A stretch of DNA of 64,000 bases, from assembly GCF_029813775.1 (NCBI RefSeq), contig NZ_JARVKW010000019.1, forward strand, positions 1 through 64,000, read 5' to 3'. Origin of the DNA: Streptomyces sp. DH24 (lineage in GTDB: Bacteria; Actinomycetota; Actinomycetes; Streptomycetales; Streptomycetaceae). The notes beneath the pieces are model-generated. The model did not search any database and was not told where the DNA came from. It saw nothing but the letters and a program-made list of their open reading frames with translations. Shown piece by piece: positions 25,868 through 33,575 of the stretch; positions within the stretch are counted from its first letter, which is position 1; each line of letters opens with the position of its first letter. A program made the translations under genes and the position numbers.

Positions 25868-26308
25868 GTGCAGACAATGACCGGACTGGTGGTGTGCCTG
25901 GCGGTGCTCGCGGCGGCGAGCGCCTACGGAGTGCTGCGACGGCGGCGGAGCGGGAGGATGCGGGTGCGCGGGCGCGACGACGGCAAACGGCTCGGAGCGG
26001 CCGAACTGGGCGCCGAACTCGGCGAACGGGCCACGCTCGTGCAGTTCTCCAGCGCGTTCTGCGCCCCTTGCCGGGCCACCCGACGCGTCCTCGGCGAGGT
26101 CGCCGGCCTGGTCCCGGGCGTGACCCACGTCGAGGTCGACGCCGAGGCCCACCTGGACCTCGTACGCGCCCTGGACATCCTCAAGACGCCGACCGTGCTG
26201 GTCCTCGACGCCGGCGGTCGGGTGGTGCGCCGCGCCACCGGACAGCCCCGCAAGGCCGACGTGATCGCCGCGCTCGGCGACGCGGTCCGACCCGTGGCCG
26301 GACCGTGA
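25868..26308 (+). CDS. Membrane-anchored thioredoxin family protein
   Basis: A 146-residue protein with one N-terminal hydrophobic anchor (TGLVVCLAVLAAASAYGVL) and a thioredoxin fold from residue 45. The active site reads FCAPC (Cys65, Cys68) instead of WCGPC, so the Trp and Gly are changed and the redox potential may differ. The cis-proline is in LKTPTVLVL. GTG at 25868 or ATG at 25877 could be the start. It lies next to DUF4395 and in front of the leader-peptide/flavin-reductase unit, which suggests a sulfur or redox role. Confidence 0.85.
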   Translation: MQTMTGLVVCLAVLAAASAYGVLRRRRSGRMRVRGRDDGKRLGAAELGAELGERATLVQFSSAFCAPCRATRRVLGEVAGLVPGVTHVEVDAEAHLDLVRALDILKTPTVLVLDAGGRVVRRATGQPRKADVIAALGDAVRPVAGP

Positions 26309-26371
26309 GCCGGCTCCCACATCGCGGGACGTACTTGACTGTGCGCACCACGTATCGTCAGCCTGAGGCGC

Positions 26372-26452
26372 ATGCCTTCGGAACTCCTTCTCTTCGGGCG
26401 GGTGCACATCGACCTCGCCCGCACCGCGAGCGCGCGCTGTCCGGGCTGCTGA
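26372..26452 (+). CDS. Cysteine-containing leader peptide, 26 residues
   Basis: A short open frame whose product starts MPSELLLFGRVHIDLA and ends ARCPGC. The R-x-H-[IV]-D-L-x-R pattern followed by terminal cysteines matches the short 'putative leader peptides' that precede sulfur-metabolism genes in actinomycetes. TATCGT (26353-26358) is a possible -10 box and GAGG lies before the ATG. The last Cys codon and stop fall in a perfect hairpin, GGCTGC-TGA-GCAGCC (26444-26458), 43 nt before the flavin reductase. Ribosome stalling on Cys codons could thus control the next gene, by analogy with mycobacterial cysteine attenuators. Confidence 0.72.
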   Translation: MPSELLLFGRVHIDLARTASARCPGC

Positions 26453-26495
26453 GCAGCCAAGGACCCGCTCGTCACCTCCCCCGAAGGACAACTCC

Positions 26496-27005
26496 ATGAC
26501 GGCCACGCCCGACCTCGTCACCCACCGGCTCGCCTCGCCCGACCTGCTGCGCTCCCTCTTCCGCCGGCACGCGGCCGGAGTCGCGGTGATCACCGCGCAG
26601 TCCGGCACCGGCCCGGTCGGCTTCACCGCCACCTCGCTGACCTCCGTGTCCGCCGAACCCCCGATGATCTCCTTCGGCGTCGGCACCGGCGCCTCCAGCT
26701 GGCCCGCCATCGCCACGACCGACCACGTCGGCGTGCACATACTCGGCGAGCACCAGCAGGAACTGGCCGCCACCTTCGCCCGCAGCGGCGCCGACCGGTT
26801 CGGCGCGCCCACCGTCTGGCGGGAGGGCCCGGAGGGGGTGCCCGTGCTCGACGGCGTCCTCGCCTGGATGGTCGGCCGCGTCGTGGCGCGGGTGCCCGCG
26901 GGCGACCACCGCGTGGTCCTGGCCGAGGTCGTCCTCGGGGATCCCTCGGGCACCGGTCGACCCCTCGTCTACCACCAGGGGCGCTTCAGCGGTCTGCGCG
27001 ACTGA
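26496..27005 (+). CDS. Flavin reductase family protein (FMN-binding split barrel)
   Basis: A 169-residue flavin reductase-like protein that should reduce FMN with NAD(P)H for a partner monooxygenase, or bind flavin itself. Typical segments are FRRHAAGVAVITAQ, GPVGFTATSLTSVSAEPPMISFGV and VHILGEHQQELAATFA. GAAGGA precedes the ATG at 26496. The Cys leader upstream argues for a role in organosulfur use such as sulfonate desulfurisation, but no monooxygenase gene is adjacent. Confidence 0.88.
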   Translation: MTATPDLVTHRLASPDLLRSLFRRHAAGVAVITAQSGTGPVGFTATSLTSVSAEPPMISFGVGTGASSWPAIATTDHVGVHILGEHQQELAATFARSGADRFGAPTVWREGPEGVPVLDGVLAWMVGRVVARVPAGDHRVVLAEVVLGDPSGTGRPLVYHQGRFSGLRD

Positions 27006-27179
27006 GGCCCTGCCGGGCGGCTGTCCCGCTGCTGCGTGACGGTCCGGTTCCGGTTACGCTGCGTTGCACAGGTCACAGTTCAAAGCGCTTGCTTAGCGGG
27101 CATGAACTGGGTGTACTGACGAGTAATATTTCGTTCGGAGCGCGGGTCGCCCCGACCGGGATCAGCCGCTTGAGGCGCC

Positions 27180-27202
27180 TATGCTGCCTGCAAGCAGGCA
27201 GC
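27180..27202. promoter_or_regulatory. -10 box and perfect palindrome before etfBA
   Basis: TATGCT (27180-27185) runs into the perfect 20-bp palindrome GCTGCCTGC-AA-GCAGGCAGC (27183-27202). It could be a repressor site at the transcription start or an mRNA hairpin 32 nt before the GTG. Confidence 0.5.
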
Positions 27203-27233
27203 CGAGAAATGACGATGCAGTAGGAGAGCCGGC

Positions 27234-28022
27234 GTGAGCTTGAGGATCGTTGTCACTGTGAAGTACGTGCCCGACGCCACTGGCGACCGGCACTTCGCCG
27301 ATGACCTGACCGTCGACCGGGACGACGTGGACGGTCTGCTCTCCGAGCTGGACGAGTACGCGGTCGAGCAGGCGCTGCAGATCTCCGAGAACTCCGACGA
27401 CGACGTCGAGGTCACCGTCCTGACCGTCGGCCCCGAGGACGCCAAGGACGCGCTGCGCAAGGCGCTGTCGATGGGCGCCGACAAAGGCATCCACGTCGAG
27501 GACGACGACCTGCACGGCACCGACGCCATCGGCACGTCCCTGGTGCTGGCGAAGGCGATCGAGAAGGCCGGTTTCGACCTGGTCATCTCCGGTATGGCGT
27601 CGACCGACGGCACCATGGGCGTCGTCCCGGCCCTGCTCGCGGAGCGCCTGGGCGTCCCGCAGGTCACCCTGCTCTCTGAGGTCTCCGTCGAGGACGGCAC
27701 CGTCAAGGGCCGCCGGGACGGCGACGCCGCTTCCGAGCAGCTGGAGGCGTCCCTGCCGGCCGTGGTCTCGGTGACCGACCAGTCGGGCGAGGCGCGCTAC
27801 CCGTCCTTCAAGGGCATCATGGCGGCCAAGAAGAAGCCGGTGGAGTCCTGGGACCTGTCCGACCTGGACCTGGAGGCCGAGGAAGTGGGCCTGGAGGGTG
27901 CCTACACGGTGGTCGACTCCGCGGCCGAGCGTCCGGCCCGTACCGCCGGCACGATCGTCAAGGACGAGGGCGAGGGCGGCAAGCAGCTCGCTGAGTTCCT
28001 CGCGGGCCAGAAGTTCATCTGA
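27234..28022 (+). CDS. etfB: Electron transfer flavoprotein, beta subunit
   Basis: A 262-residue subunit of the heterodimer that collects electrons from acyl-CoA and other dehydrogenases. It opens with LRIVVTVKYVPDATGDR, has the family segment DLVISGMASTDGTMGVVPALLAERLG and the conserved AKKKPVE region near 198-204. TAGGAG before the GTG at 27234 fixes the start. It is followed after 51 bp by etfA; one terminator after etfA serves both. Confidence 0.96.
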   Translation: MSLRIVVTVKYVPDATGDRHFADDLTVDRDDVDGLLSELDEYAVEQALQISENSDDDVEVTVLTVGPEDAKDALRKALSMGADKGIHVEDDDLHGTDAIGTSLVLAKAIEKAGFDLVISGMASTDGTMGVVPALLAERLGVPQVTLLSEVSVEDGTVKGRRDGDAASEQLEASLPAVVSVTDQSGEARYPSFKGIMAAKKKPVESWDLSDLDLEAEEVGLEGAYTVVDSAAERPARTAGTIVKDEGEGGKQLAEFLAGQKFI

Positions 28023-28073
28023 GCCCCGGTTCGCTGACCGCCCCGCTACTTTTCCGAGCAGGAGAGCAATCCC

Positions 28074-29036
28074 ATGGCTGAAGTTCTCGTCTACGTCGAT
28101 CACGTGGACGGTGCCGTCCGCAAGCCCACCCTGGAGCTGCTGACCCTGGCCCGCCGCATCGGTGAGCCGGTCGCCGTCGCGCTGGGCAACGGCGCCGCCG
28201 ACACCGCCGCCGCGCTGGCCGAGCACGGTGCGGTGAAGGTCCTCACGCACGAGGCGTCCGAGTACGCCGAGTACCTGGTCGTGCCGAAGGTGGACGCCCT
28301 GCAGGCCGCCTACGAGGCCGTGTCCCCGGCCGCCGTGCTGGTGCCGTCCTCCGCCGAGGGCAAGGAGATCGCCGCGCGTCTGGCACTGCGCATCGGCTCC
28401 GGCATCATCACCGACGCCGTCGACCTGGAGGCCGGCGACGAGGGTCCGGTGGCCACCCAGTCGGTGTTCGCCGCCGCGTTCACCACCAAGTCCCGTGTCT
28501 CCAAGGGCACTCCGGTCATCACGGTCAAGCCCAACAGCGCGGCCGTCGAGGCCGCTCCGGCCGCCGGCGCGGTCGAGGCGCTGTCGGTGACCTTCTCCGA
28601 GAAGGCGACCGGTACGAAGGTCACCGGCCGCACGCCGCGTGAGTCGACGGGCCGCCCGGAGCTGACCGAGGCCGCGATCGTGGTCTCCGGTGGCCGCGGT
28701 GTGAACGGCGCGGAGAACTTCGCGATCATCGAGGCGCTCGCCGACTCCCTCGGCGCGGCCGTCGGTGCCTCGCGTGCCGCCGTCGACGCCGGCTGGTACC
28801 CGCACACCAACCAGGTCGGCCAGACCGGCAAGTCCGTATCGCCGCAGTTGTACATCGCCTCCGGCATCTCGGGTGCGATCCAGCACCGCGCGGGCATGCA
28901 GACCTCGAAGACGATCGTGGCGATCAACAAGGACGCCGAGGCCCCGATCTTCGACCTGGTCGACTACGGCGTCGTCGGCGACCTGTTCGACGTCGTCCCG
29001 CAGCTCACCGAGGAGATCAAGACCCGCAAGGGCTGA
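28074..29036 (+). CDS. etfA: Electron transfer flavoprotein, alpha subunit
   Basis: A 320-residue FAD-binding subunit. The N-terminal domain (MAEVLVYVDHVDGAVRK) pairs with the beta subunit; the C-terminal FAD domain shows VSGGRGVNGAENFAIIEALA, GASRAAVDAGWYPHTNQVGQ and SGISGAIQHRAGMQTSK. GCAGGAGAG before the ATG at 28074. Membrane quinone oxidoreductase genes that accept its electrons are not in this window. Confidence 0.96.
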   Translation: MAEVLVYVDHVDGAVRKPTLELLTLARRIGEPVAVALGNGAADTAAALAEHGAVKVLTHEASEYAEYLVVPKVDALQAAYEAVSPAAVLVPSSAEGKEIAARLALRIGSGIITDAVDLEAGDEGPVATQSVFAAAFTTKSRVSKGTPVITVKPNSAAVEAAPAAGAVEALSVTFSEKATGTKVTGRTPRESTGRPELTEAAIVVSGGRGVNGAENFAIIEALADSLGAAVGASRAAVDAGWYPHTNQVGQTGKSVSPQLYIASGISGAIQHRAGMQTSKTIVAINKDAEAPIFDLVDYGVVGDLFDVVPQLTEEIKTRKG

Positions 29037-29058
29037 TCCATCCCTGCCAGGGCGTCGA

Positions 29059-29099
29059 AGGCCCCCGTGACCGCGCGGCCCGCGCGGTCACGGGGGCCT
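29059..29099 (+). terminator. Terminator of the etfBA operon
   Basis: A perfect 18-bp stem (29059-29076 with 29082-29099) around a five-base loop, 22 bp after the etfA stop. It is among the longest exact hairpins in the window. Confidence 0.9.
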
Positions 29100-29178
29100 C
29101 TCGCTCTCCCCGGCCGCGCCGCGCCGCCCCGCCGTCCACGGGCCGAAGGTGCGAAGCCGACCGGGACGTAAGACGGTG

Positions 29179-29241
29179 TTGACCAGGCGGAAGCTCGCCC
29201 GATAACTTCGCTCTACGGATTGTTGATTCCGTACAGCGGAA
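29179..29241 (+). promoter_or_regulatory. Promoter and operator of the DUF6986 gene
   Basis: TTGACC (29179-29184), 18 bp spacer, TAACTT (29203-29208); start near 29215. Just downstream lie TTGTTGATTCCG (29220-29231), shared with the NCS2 permease gene, and the inverted repeat TTCCG-TACAG-CGGAA (29227-29241). Confidence 0.6.
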
Positions 29242-29258
29242 AACAGGAGGGTGTGGGA

Positions 29259-30563
29259 ATGGGTCAGGGCCAGCAGGAGACCGTGGCGACGAGCCTCGCG
29301 GGCGCCGTGCGCGAGGAGATCAGCGCCTCCCTCGCGCCGGTCGACGCCGAGCTGGAGCGCCGCTACCCGGGAGACCCCGGCACCCGCCAGCCCGTCCACA
29401 CGGTGTACGTCCCCGGCGACGTCTTCACCGCCGAAACGATCCGCTCCTGGGGCGACCAGGCCCTCGGCCTCCTCGACGAACACGCCCCGGACGCCGCCTC
29501 GTTCGCCGCCGTCCTCGGCCTGTCCGACGAACTCGCCGAGCCGGTGTACGCGCGCGTGCGCGCCAAGCTGGAACGCGAGCCCGTCGAGGACCTGCGCGTC
29601 GACTTCGAGGACGGCTACGGCAACCGCCCGGACGCCGAGGAGGACGAGGCCGCCGCCCGTGCCGCCCGGCTGATCGCCGAGGCCTGCGCGACCGGCACGG
29701 CGGCCCCGTACATGGGCATCCGCATGAAGTGCATGGAGGCCCCGGTGCGCGACCGTGGCATCCGCACCCTCGACATCTTCCTCACCGGCCTGACGGAGGC
29801 CGGCGGCCTGCCCGACGGGCTGGTCCTGACCCTGCCGAAGGTGACCTACCCCGAGCAGGTCACGGCGATGGTGCGGCTGCTGGAGGCCTTCGAGAAGGCG
29901 CGCGGTCTGGCGCCCGGCCGGCTCGGCTTCGAGATCCAGATCGAGACCAGCCAGTCCATCCTCGCCGCCGACGGCACCGCCGCCGTCGCCCGCATGATCC
30001 GGGCCGCCGAGGGCCGCGCCACCGGACTGCACTACGGCACCTTCGACTACAGCGCCTGCCTCGGCGTCTCCGCCGCCCACCAGGCCAGCGACCACCCGGC
30101 CGCCGACCACGCCAAGGCCGTCATGCAGGTCGCCGCCGCCGGCACCGGCGTACGCGTCTCGGACGGCTCCACCAACGTCCTGCCCGTCGGCCCCACTTCG
30201 AAGGTCCACGACGCCTGGCGGCTGCACTACGGCCTCACCCGCCGCGCCCTGGCCCGCGCCTACTACCAGGGCTGGGACATGCACCCCGGCCACATCCCCA
30301 CCCGGTACGCCGCCGTCTACGCCTTCTACCGCGAGGGCTTCGAGCAGGCCGCCGCCCGCCTCGCCCGCTACGCCGGCCGCACCTCCGGCGACGTCATGGA
30401 CGAGCCCGCCACCGCCAAGGCCCTCAGCGGCTACCTGCTGCGCGGCCTGGACTGCGGCGCCCTCGACGTCGCCGAGGTCGCCCGGCTGACCGGCCTGACC
30501 CGCGCCGACCTGGAGGGCTTCGCCTCGCCCCGGCGCGGTGACCTGACGGCCTCCGCCACATAG
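29259..30563 (+). CDS. DUF6986 / HpcH-HpaI aldolase-citrate lyase family protein
   Basis: A 434-residue TIM-barrel protein of the citrate-lyase-beta/HpcH superfamily. The metal-binding and catalytic stretches DLRVDFEDGYGNRPDAEED, GFEIQIETSQSILAADG and LHYGTFDYSACLGVS are clear. AGGAGG lies eight bases before the ATG at 29259; GTG at 29253 is too close to it. In Streptomyces this family tends to lie with purine/allantoin and glyoxylate genes; that and the promoter motif shared with the NCS2 permease suggest a role in that pathway. The exact reaction is unproven. Confidence 0.83.
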   Translation: MGQGQQETVATSLAGAVREEISASLAPVDAELERRYPGDPGTRQPVHTVYVPGDVFTAETIRSWGDQALGLLDEHAPDAASFAAVLGLSDELAEPVYARVRAKLEREPVEDLRVDFEDGYGNRPDAEEDEAAARAARLIAEACATGTAAPYMGIRMKCMEAPVRDRGIRTLDIFLTGLTEAGGLPDGLVLTLPKVTYPEQVTAMVRLLEAFEKARGLAPGRLGFEIQIETSQSILAADGTAAVARMIRAAEGRATGLHYGTFDYSACLGVSAAHQASDHPAADHAKAVMQVAAAGTGVRVSDGSTNVLPVGPTSKVHDAWRLHYGLTRRALARAYYQGWDMHPGHIPTRYAAVYAFYREGFEQAAARLARYAGRTSGDVMDEPATAKALSGYLLRGLDCGALDVAEVARLTGLTRADLEGFASPRRGDLTASAT

Positions 30564-30622
30564 CGGACTGTCACGGCCCGCGGCACCGAACGGTCACGTC
30601 ACCGCCGCCCCCCGGGCCGGGT

Positions 30623-30685
30623 CCGCGAAGTGGCGCCTGCCGGGCGTCGCGCGGCCGTCCTGCGGGCGACGACGCCACTTCGCGG
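30623..30685. repeat. Dispersed palindromic repeat, copy 2
   Basis: Perfect 13-bp arms CCGCGAAGTGGCG (30623-30635) and CGCCACTTCGCGG (30673-30685) around 37 bp that include CCTGCCG and GCGGGCGACG. Directly followed by TAGGCT at 30688, the -10 box of the kinase gene. Confidence 0.75.
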
Positions 30686-30687
30686 CC

Positions 30688-30693
30688 TAGGCT
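30688..30693 (+). promoter_or_regulatory. -10 box of the protein kinase gene
   Basis: TAGGCT, touching the right arm of the palindromic repeat; transcription would start near 30700 and leave a 50-nt leader. Confidence 0.4.
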
Positions 30694-30749
30694 GTACCCC
30701 GCGCGCAGTGCGTCGCGTATGTCACAGGTGTCACAGGAACGGGGCTGCG

Positions 30750-32828
30750 GTGTCTTCGGGGGAGTACGGACAGGCGGACGGACCCGGCCGGCTGCTGGCC
30801 GGGCGCTATCGCGTCACGGCGCAGCTCGGCCGCGGGGGCATGGGAGTGGTCTGGCGGGCCGAGGACGAGGTGCTCGGCCGCGAGGTCGCGGTCAAGGAAC
30901 TGCGCACCTACACCGACGCCGACGCGCCCGAACTGGCCGACCTGCGGCTGCGGATGCAGCGCGAGGCGCGCGCCGCGGCCCGGGTGCGCCACCCCGGTGT
31001 CGTCGCCGTCCACGACGTGACCGAGGTCGACGGCCGCCCGCTCATCGTCATGGAGCTGGTCGACGGGCCGTCCCTCGACGACGTGCTGCGCGACCGCGGC
31101 ACCCTCGACCCGCGCGAGGCCGCCGGCATCGGCGCCAAGGTCATGGACGCGCTGGCCGCCGCGCACCGGGCCGGCGTGCTGCACCGCGACGTCAAGCCCG
31201 GCAACATCCTGCTGGACCGCTCCGGCCGCGTCGTCCTCACGGACTTCGGCATCGCGACGATGGAGGACCCCGGCGACGGCGCCGCCACCCACCTCACCCG
31301 CAGCGGCGAACTCGTCGGCTCCCTCGACTACCTGGCACCCGAGCGCGCCCAGGGCGCCCAGCCGGGCGCCGCCTCCGACGTGTGGGCGCTCGGCGCCACG
31401 CTGTACGCGGCCGTCGAGGGCGCCTCGCCGTTCCGCCGTACGTCGACCTTCTCCACGCTCACCGCGATCGTCACCGACCCGCTGCCGGAGCCCCGGCGCG
31501 CCGGTCCGCTCGGCCCCGTCCTGCGGCAGCTGATGGACAAGCGCCCCGAGTCGCGTCCGGACGCCGACCGGGCCCGCGCCCTGCTCCAGGCCGTCGCGGA
31601 CGGCGGCCCCGCGGACGTGCCGACCTCCCCGCTGCGCGGACCGGCGCCGACCCCCTTCCGGACGGAGACCGAACTCGGCGTCCCGTCGGTCCCCCCGGGA
31701 TTCGGGCCGCCGCAGGGCACGCCCCCCGGGGCGGGACAGGGCTACGGAGCGGCGGCCCTTCCGGGCGGACAGGCATGGGGACAGGGCCAGGCCGGCGAAG
31801 GACAGCAGGCGCCCGGAGCGTACGGGCCGGGGCACGCCGCCCCGTACGGGCCGCAGGACGCGGGCTCCGCCGGGCACTGGGCCGGCGGCCACGCCGGGCA
31901 GGGGCCGCAAGGCCATGCCGGGGCGATGGGGCATCCCGGGCAGGGAGCGCCGGGTCACGCCGGACATGCGGCGCCGGGCCGTCCCGGGCACGAGGCGCCG
32001 GGTCACGCCGGGCCCGCGACGTCCGGCCCTCCCGGGTACGCGGCGCCGGGCCACGCCGCGCAGGGACACGGTCCGGCCGGGCCCGGTGCCGGCTCCGGGG
32101 CCGGTGCCGTGCCGTCCGGCGGGACCTCCGCGCCCACCGGCCCCGTGTCCCGCTCCGCCCCGCGTCGCCGCAAGGGCCCGGCGCTGCTCGCCGCCGCCGC
32201 CGTCACCGTCGTCCTCGTCGCCACCGGTGTCGCGGTCACCGTCCTGAACGACCCCGGCGACGCCGAAGCGGGCGCGCGGACGGGCGGGCCCGGCAGCTCG
32301 GCCACGGCCACCCCCGACCCGGACCGCACCCGCGGCGAACTCTCCGAGGACCCCGAGCCGAGCGGCCGGGGCGAGCAGGAGAAGACCCGGGAACCGTCCC
32401 GGACACCGGACGGCATGGGCGCGAGCAGCCCCGAGGACAAGCCCGCCGCCAAGAGACCCGACAACTCCTCGGCGGGCGGCGCCACGGGCGGCGGCGCGGG
32501 GAGCGACGGCGGGACAACGGGCGGCGGCGGTACGACCACGGCCCCGCCGGCCTGCACCCCGATCGGCGGCGGCAAGTACAACTGCCAGGTCTGGCGCACC
32601 GCCAAGTCCTACACCGCGGCCGGCGCCGAGGCCGGTGTCCTCAACGCGGGCACCAACTACTTCTACTGCCAGCAGAACCTGGGCCGCCGCGAGACGTACG
32701 GCGAGTGGACCAACGTGTGGTGGGCGAAGACGGACGACGACAGCGGCAACGCGGGCGTCTTCGTCAGCGACGTCTACATCCAGGGCGGCGACAACGACGC
32801 GCCGCTGCCGGGACTGCCCGTCTGCTGA
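30750..32828 (+). CDS. Membrane Ser/Thr protein kinase (PknB-like)
   Basis: A 692-residue Hanks-type kinase. Residues 20-280 hold the kinase domain with GRGGMG in the ATP loop, Lys49 in VAVKE, the catalytic HRDVKPGN (Asp147) and DFG at 165-167. A 150-residue Gly/His/Pro/Gln-rich linker follows, then one transmembrane helix near 475-495, a Ser/Thr/Pro-rich stalk and a small extracellular domain of about 85 residues with cysteines (YNCQVW, NAGTNYFYCQQN, PVC at the very end). The outer part is probably a sensor. The last 55 bp overlap the converging gene. GTG at 30750 is chosen because the N-lobe starts soon after. Confidence 0.9.
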   Translation: MSSGEYGQADGPGRLLAGRYRVTAQLGRGGMGVVWRAEDEVLGREVAVKELRTYTDADAPELADLRLRMQREARAAARVRHPGVVAVHDVTEVDGRPLIVMELVDGPSLDDVLRDRGTLDPREAAGIGAKVMDALAAAHRAGVLHRDVKPGNILLDRSGRVVLTDFGIATMEDPGDGAATHLTRSGELVGSLDYLAPERAQGAQPGAASDVWALGATLYAAVEGASPFRRTSTFSTLTAIVTDPLPEPRRAGPLGPVLRQLMDKRPESRPDADRARALLQAVADGGPADVPTSPLRGPAPTPFRTETELGVPSVPPGFGPPQGTPPGAGQGYGAAALPGGQAWGQGQAGEGQQAPGAYGPGHAAPYGPQDAGSAGHWAGGHAGQGPQGHAGAMGHPGQGAPGHAGHAAPGRPGHEAPGHAGPATSGPPGYAAPGHAAQGHGPAGPGAGSGAGAVPSGGTSAPTGPVSRSAPRRRKGPALLAAAAVTVVLVATGVAVTVLNDPGDAEAGARTGGPGSSATATPDPDRTRGELSEDPEPSGRGEQEKTREPSRTPDGMGASSPEDKPAAKRPDNSSAGGATGGGAGSDGGTTGGGGTTTAPPACTPIGGGKYNCQVWRTAKSYTAAGAEAGVLNAGTNYFYCQQNLGRRETYGEWTNVWWAKTDDDSGNAGVFVSDVYIQGGDNDAPLPGLPVC

Positions 32829-33568
32829 GCCCTCACGTACCGCTCCAGACCCGACCCGGTCACCAGCCGCTCCTCGGCGAACACCCGCGTGCCCCGCTCG
32901 CACCGCCACCGGTCGGCGCGGGCCCGCGCGCAGAACTCCTCCGGCGTCGAGCCGAACAGCTCGCGCAACGGCGGCCGGGTGGCCAGCAGTTCGGCGAGCA
33001 GCGGGCGCTGGCCGGGGTGGGTGCGCGGGGTCCGGGCGCCGTTGTGCAGGACACCGTGCCGGTTCACGTACACGTACGCGCCGGGCAGCAGTGTGCCGTC
33101 GGCGAGTTCGATCCGTACGTCGGGAGCGGGCAGCCAGGCGCGGTCGTAGTTGCCGCCCGGCAGCGGTACGCCCTCGCTCGCGTCGATCACCTCCAGCTGG
33201 CGGGTGTCGAGCCAGATCAGGAACAACTCCCGTACGGCGGTGGGCGCGGTGAACGGGGAGGCCGACACGTAGCCCATGCGGCTCACGTGTGCCGAGACGC
33301 CCACGTCGAGGCCGGTGACCCGGGCCCGGACCATCGGAATCGGCGAGTCGATGCCGAACTCGGTGGTCTTGTGCCGCAGTTGGGCCGGGCAGGCGTTGGA
33401 GCCGACGGCGAGGATGGGGACCCGGTCCTCGTGCACCAGACGGTCCAGCGGCAGCAGCCGGTCGCCGTCCAGCAGACCGGAGTCCGCCGGCCACGCCCCG
33501 GGATAGAGCAGCGGATGGTCGCGCGGCGCCTCGGCCAGACCGAGGGCCTCCAGGGTGCGGTCGTCCAT
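32774..33568 (-). CDS. Conserved protein of unknown function (gamma-glutamylcyclotransferase-like motif)
   Basis: A soluble 264-residue protein I do not firmly recognise. AVGSNACPAQL (residues 54-64) resembles the (Y/V)GSN loop of gamma-glutamylcyclotransferase-like folds, and PGAYVYVNRHGVLHNGA is another conserved-looking segment. The upstream ATG at 33568 gives the best start; it comes seven bases after the LacI stop codon, so both genes are probably co-transcribed. Its 3' end overlaps the kinase gene on the opposite strand by 55 bp, meaning the last 18 residues share DNA with the kinase C-terminus. Confidence 0.75.
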   Translation of the reverse strand: MDDRTLEALGLAEAPRDHPLLYPGAWPADSGLLDGDRLLPLDRLVHEDRVPILAVGSNACPAQLRHKTTEFGIDSPIPMVRARVTGLDVGVSAHVSRMGYVSASPFTAPTAVRELFLIWLDTRQLEVIDASEGVPLPGGNYDRAWLPAPDVRIELADGTLLPGAYVYVNRHGVLHNGARTPRTHPGQRPLLAELLATRPPLRELFGSTPEEFCARARADRWRCERGTRVFAEERLVTGSGLERYVRAQQTGSPGSGASLSPPWM

Positions 33569-33575
33569 GCGCCGC

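Noticed and set aside
26335..26358. TTGACT and TATCGT as a promoter for the leader peptide
   Set aside because: The spacer is only 12 bp, too short for the main sigma; I keep TATCGT as a possible -10 box only.
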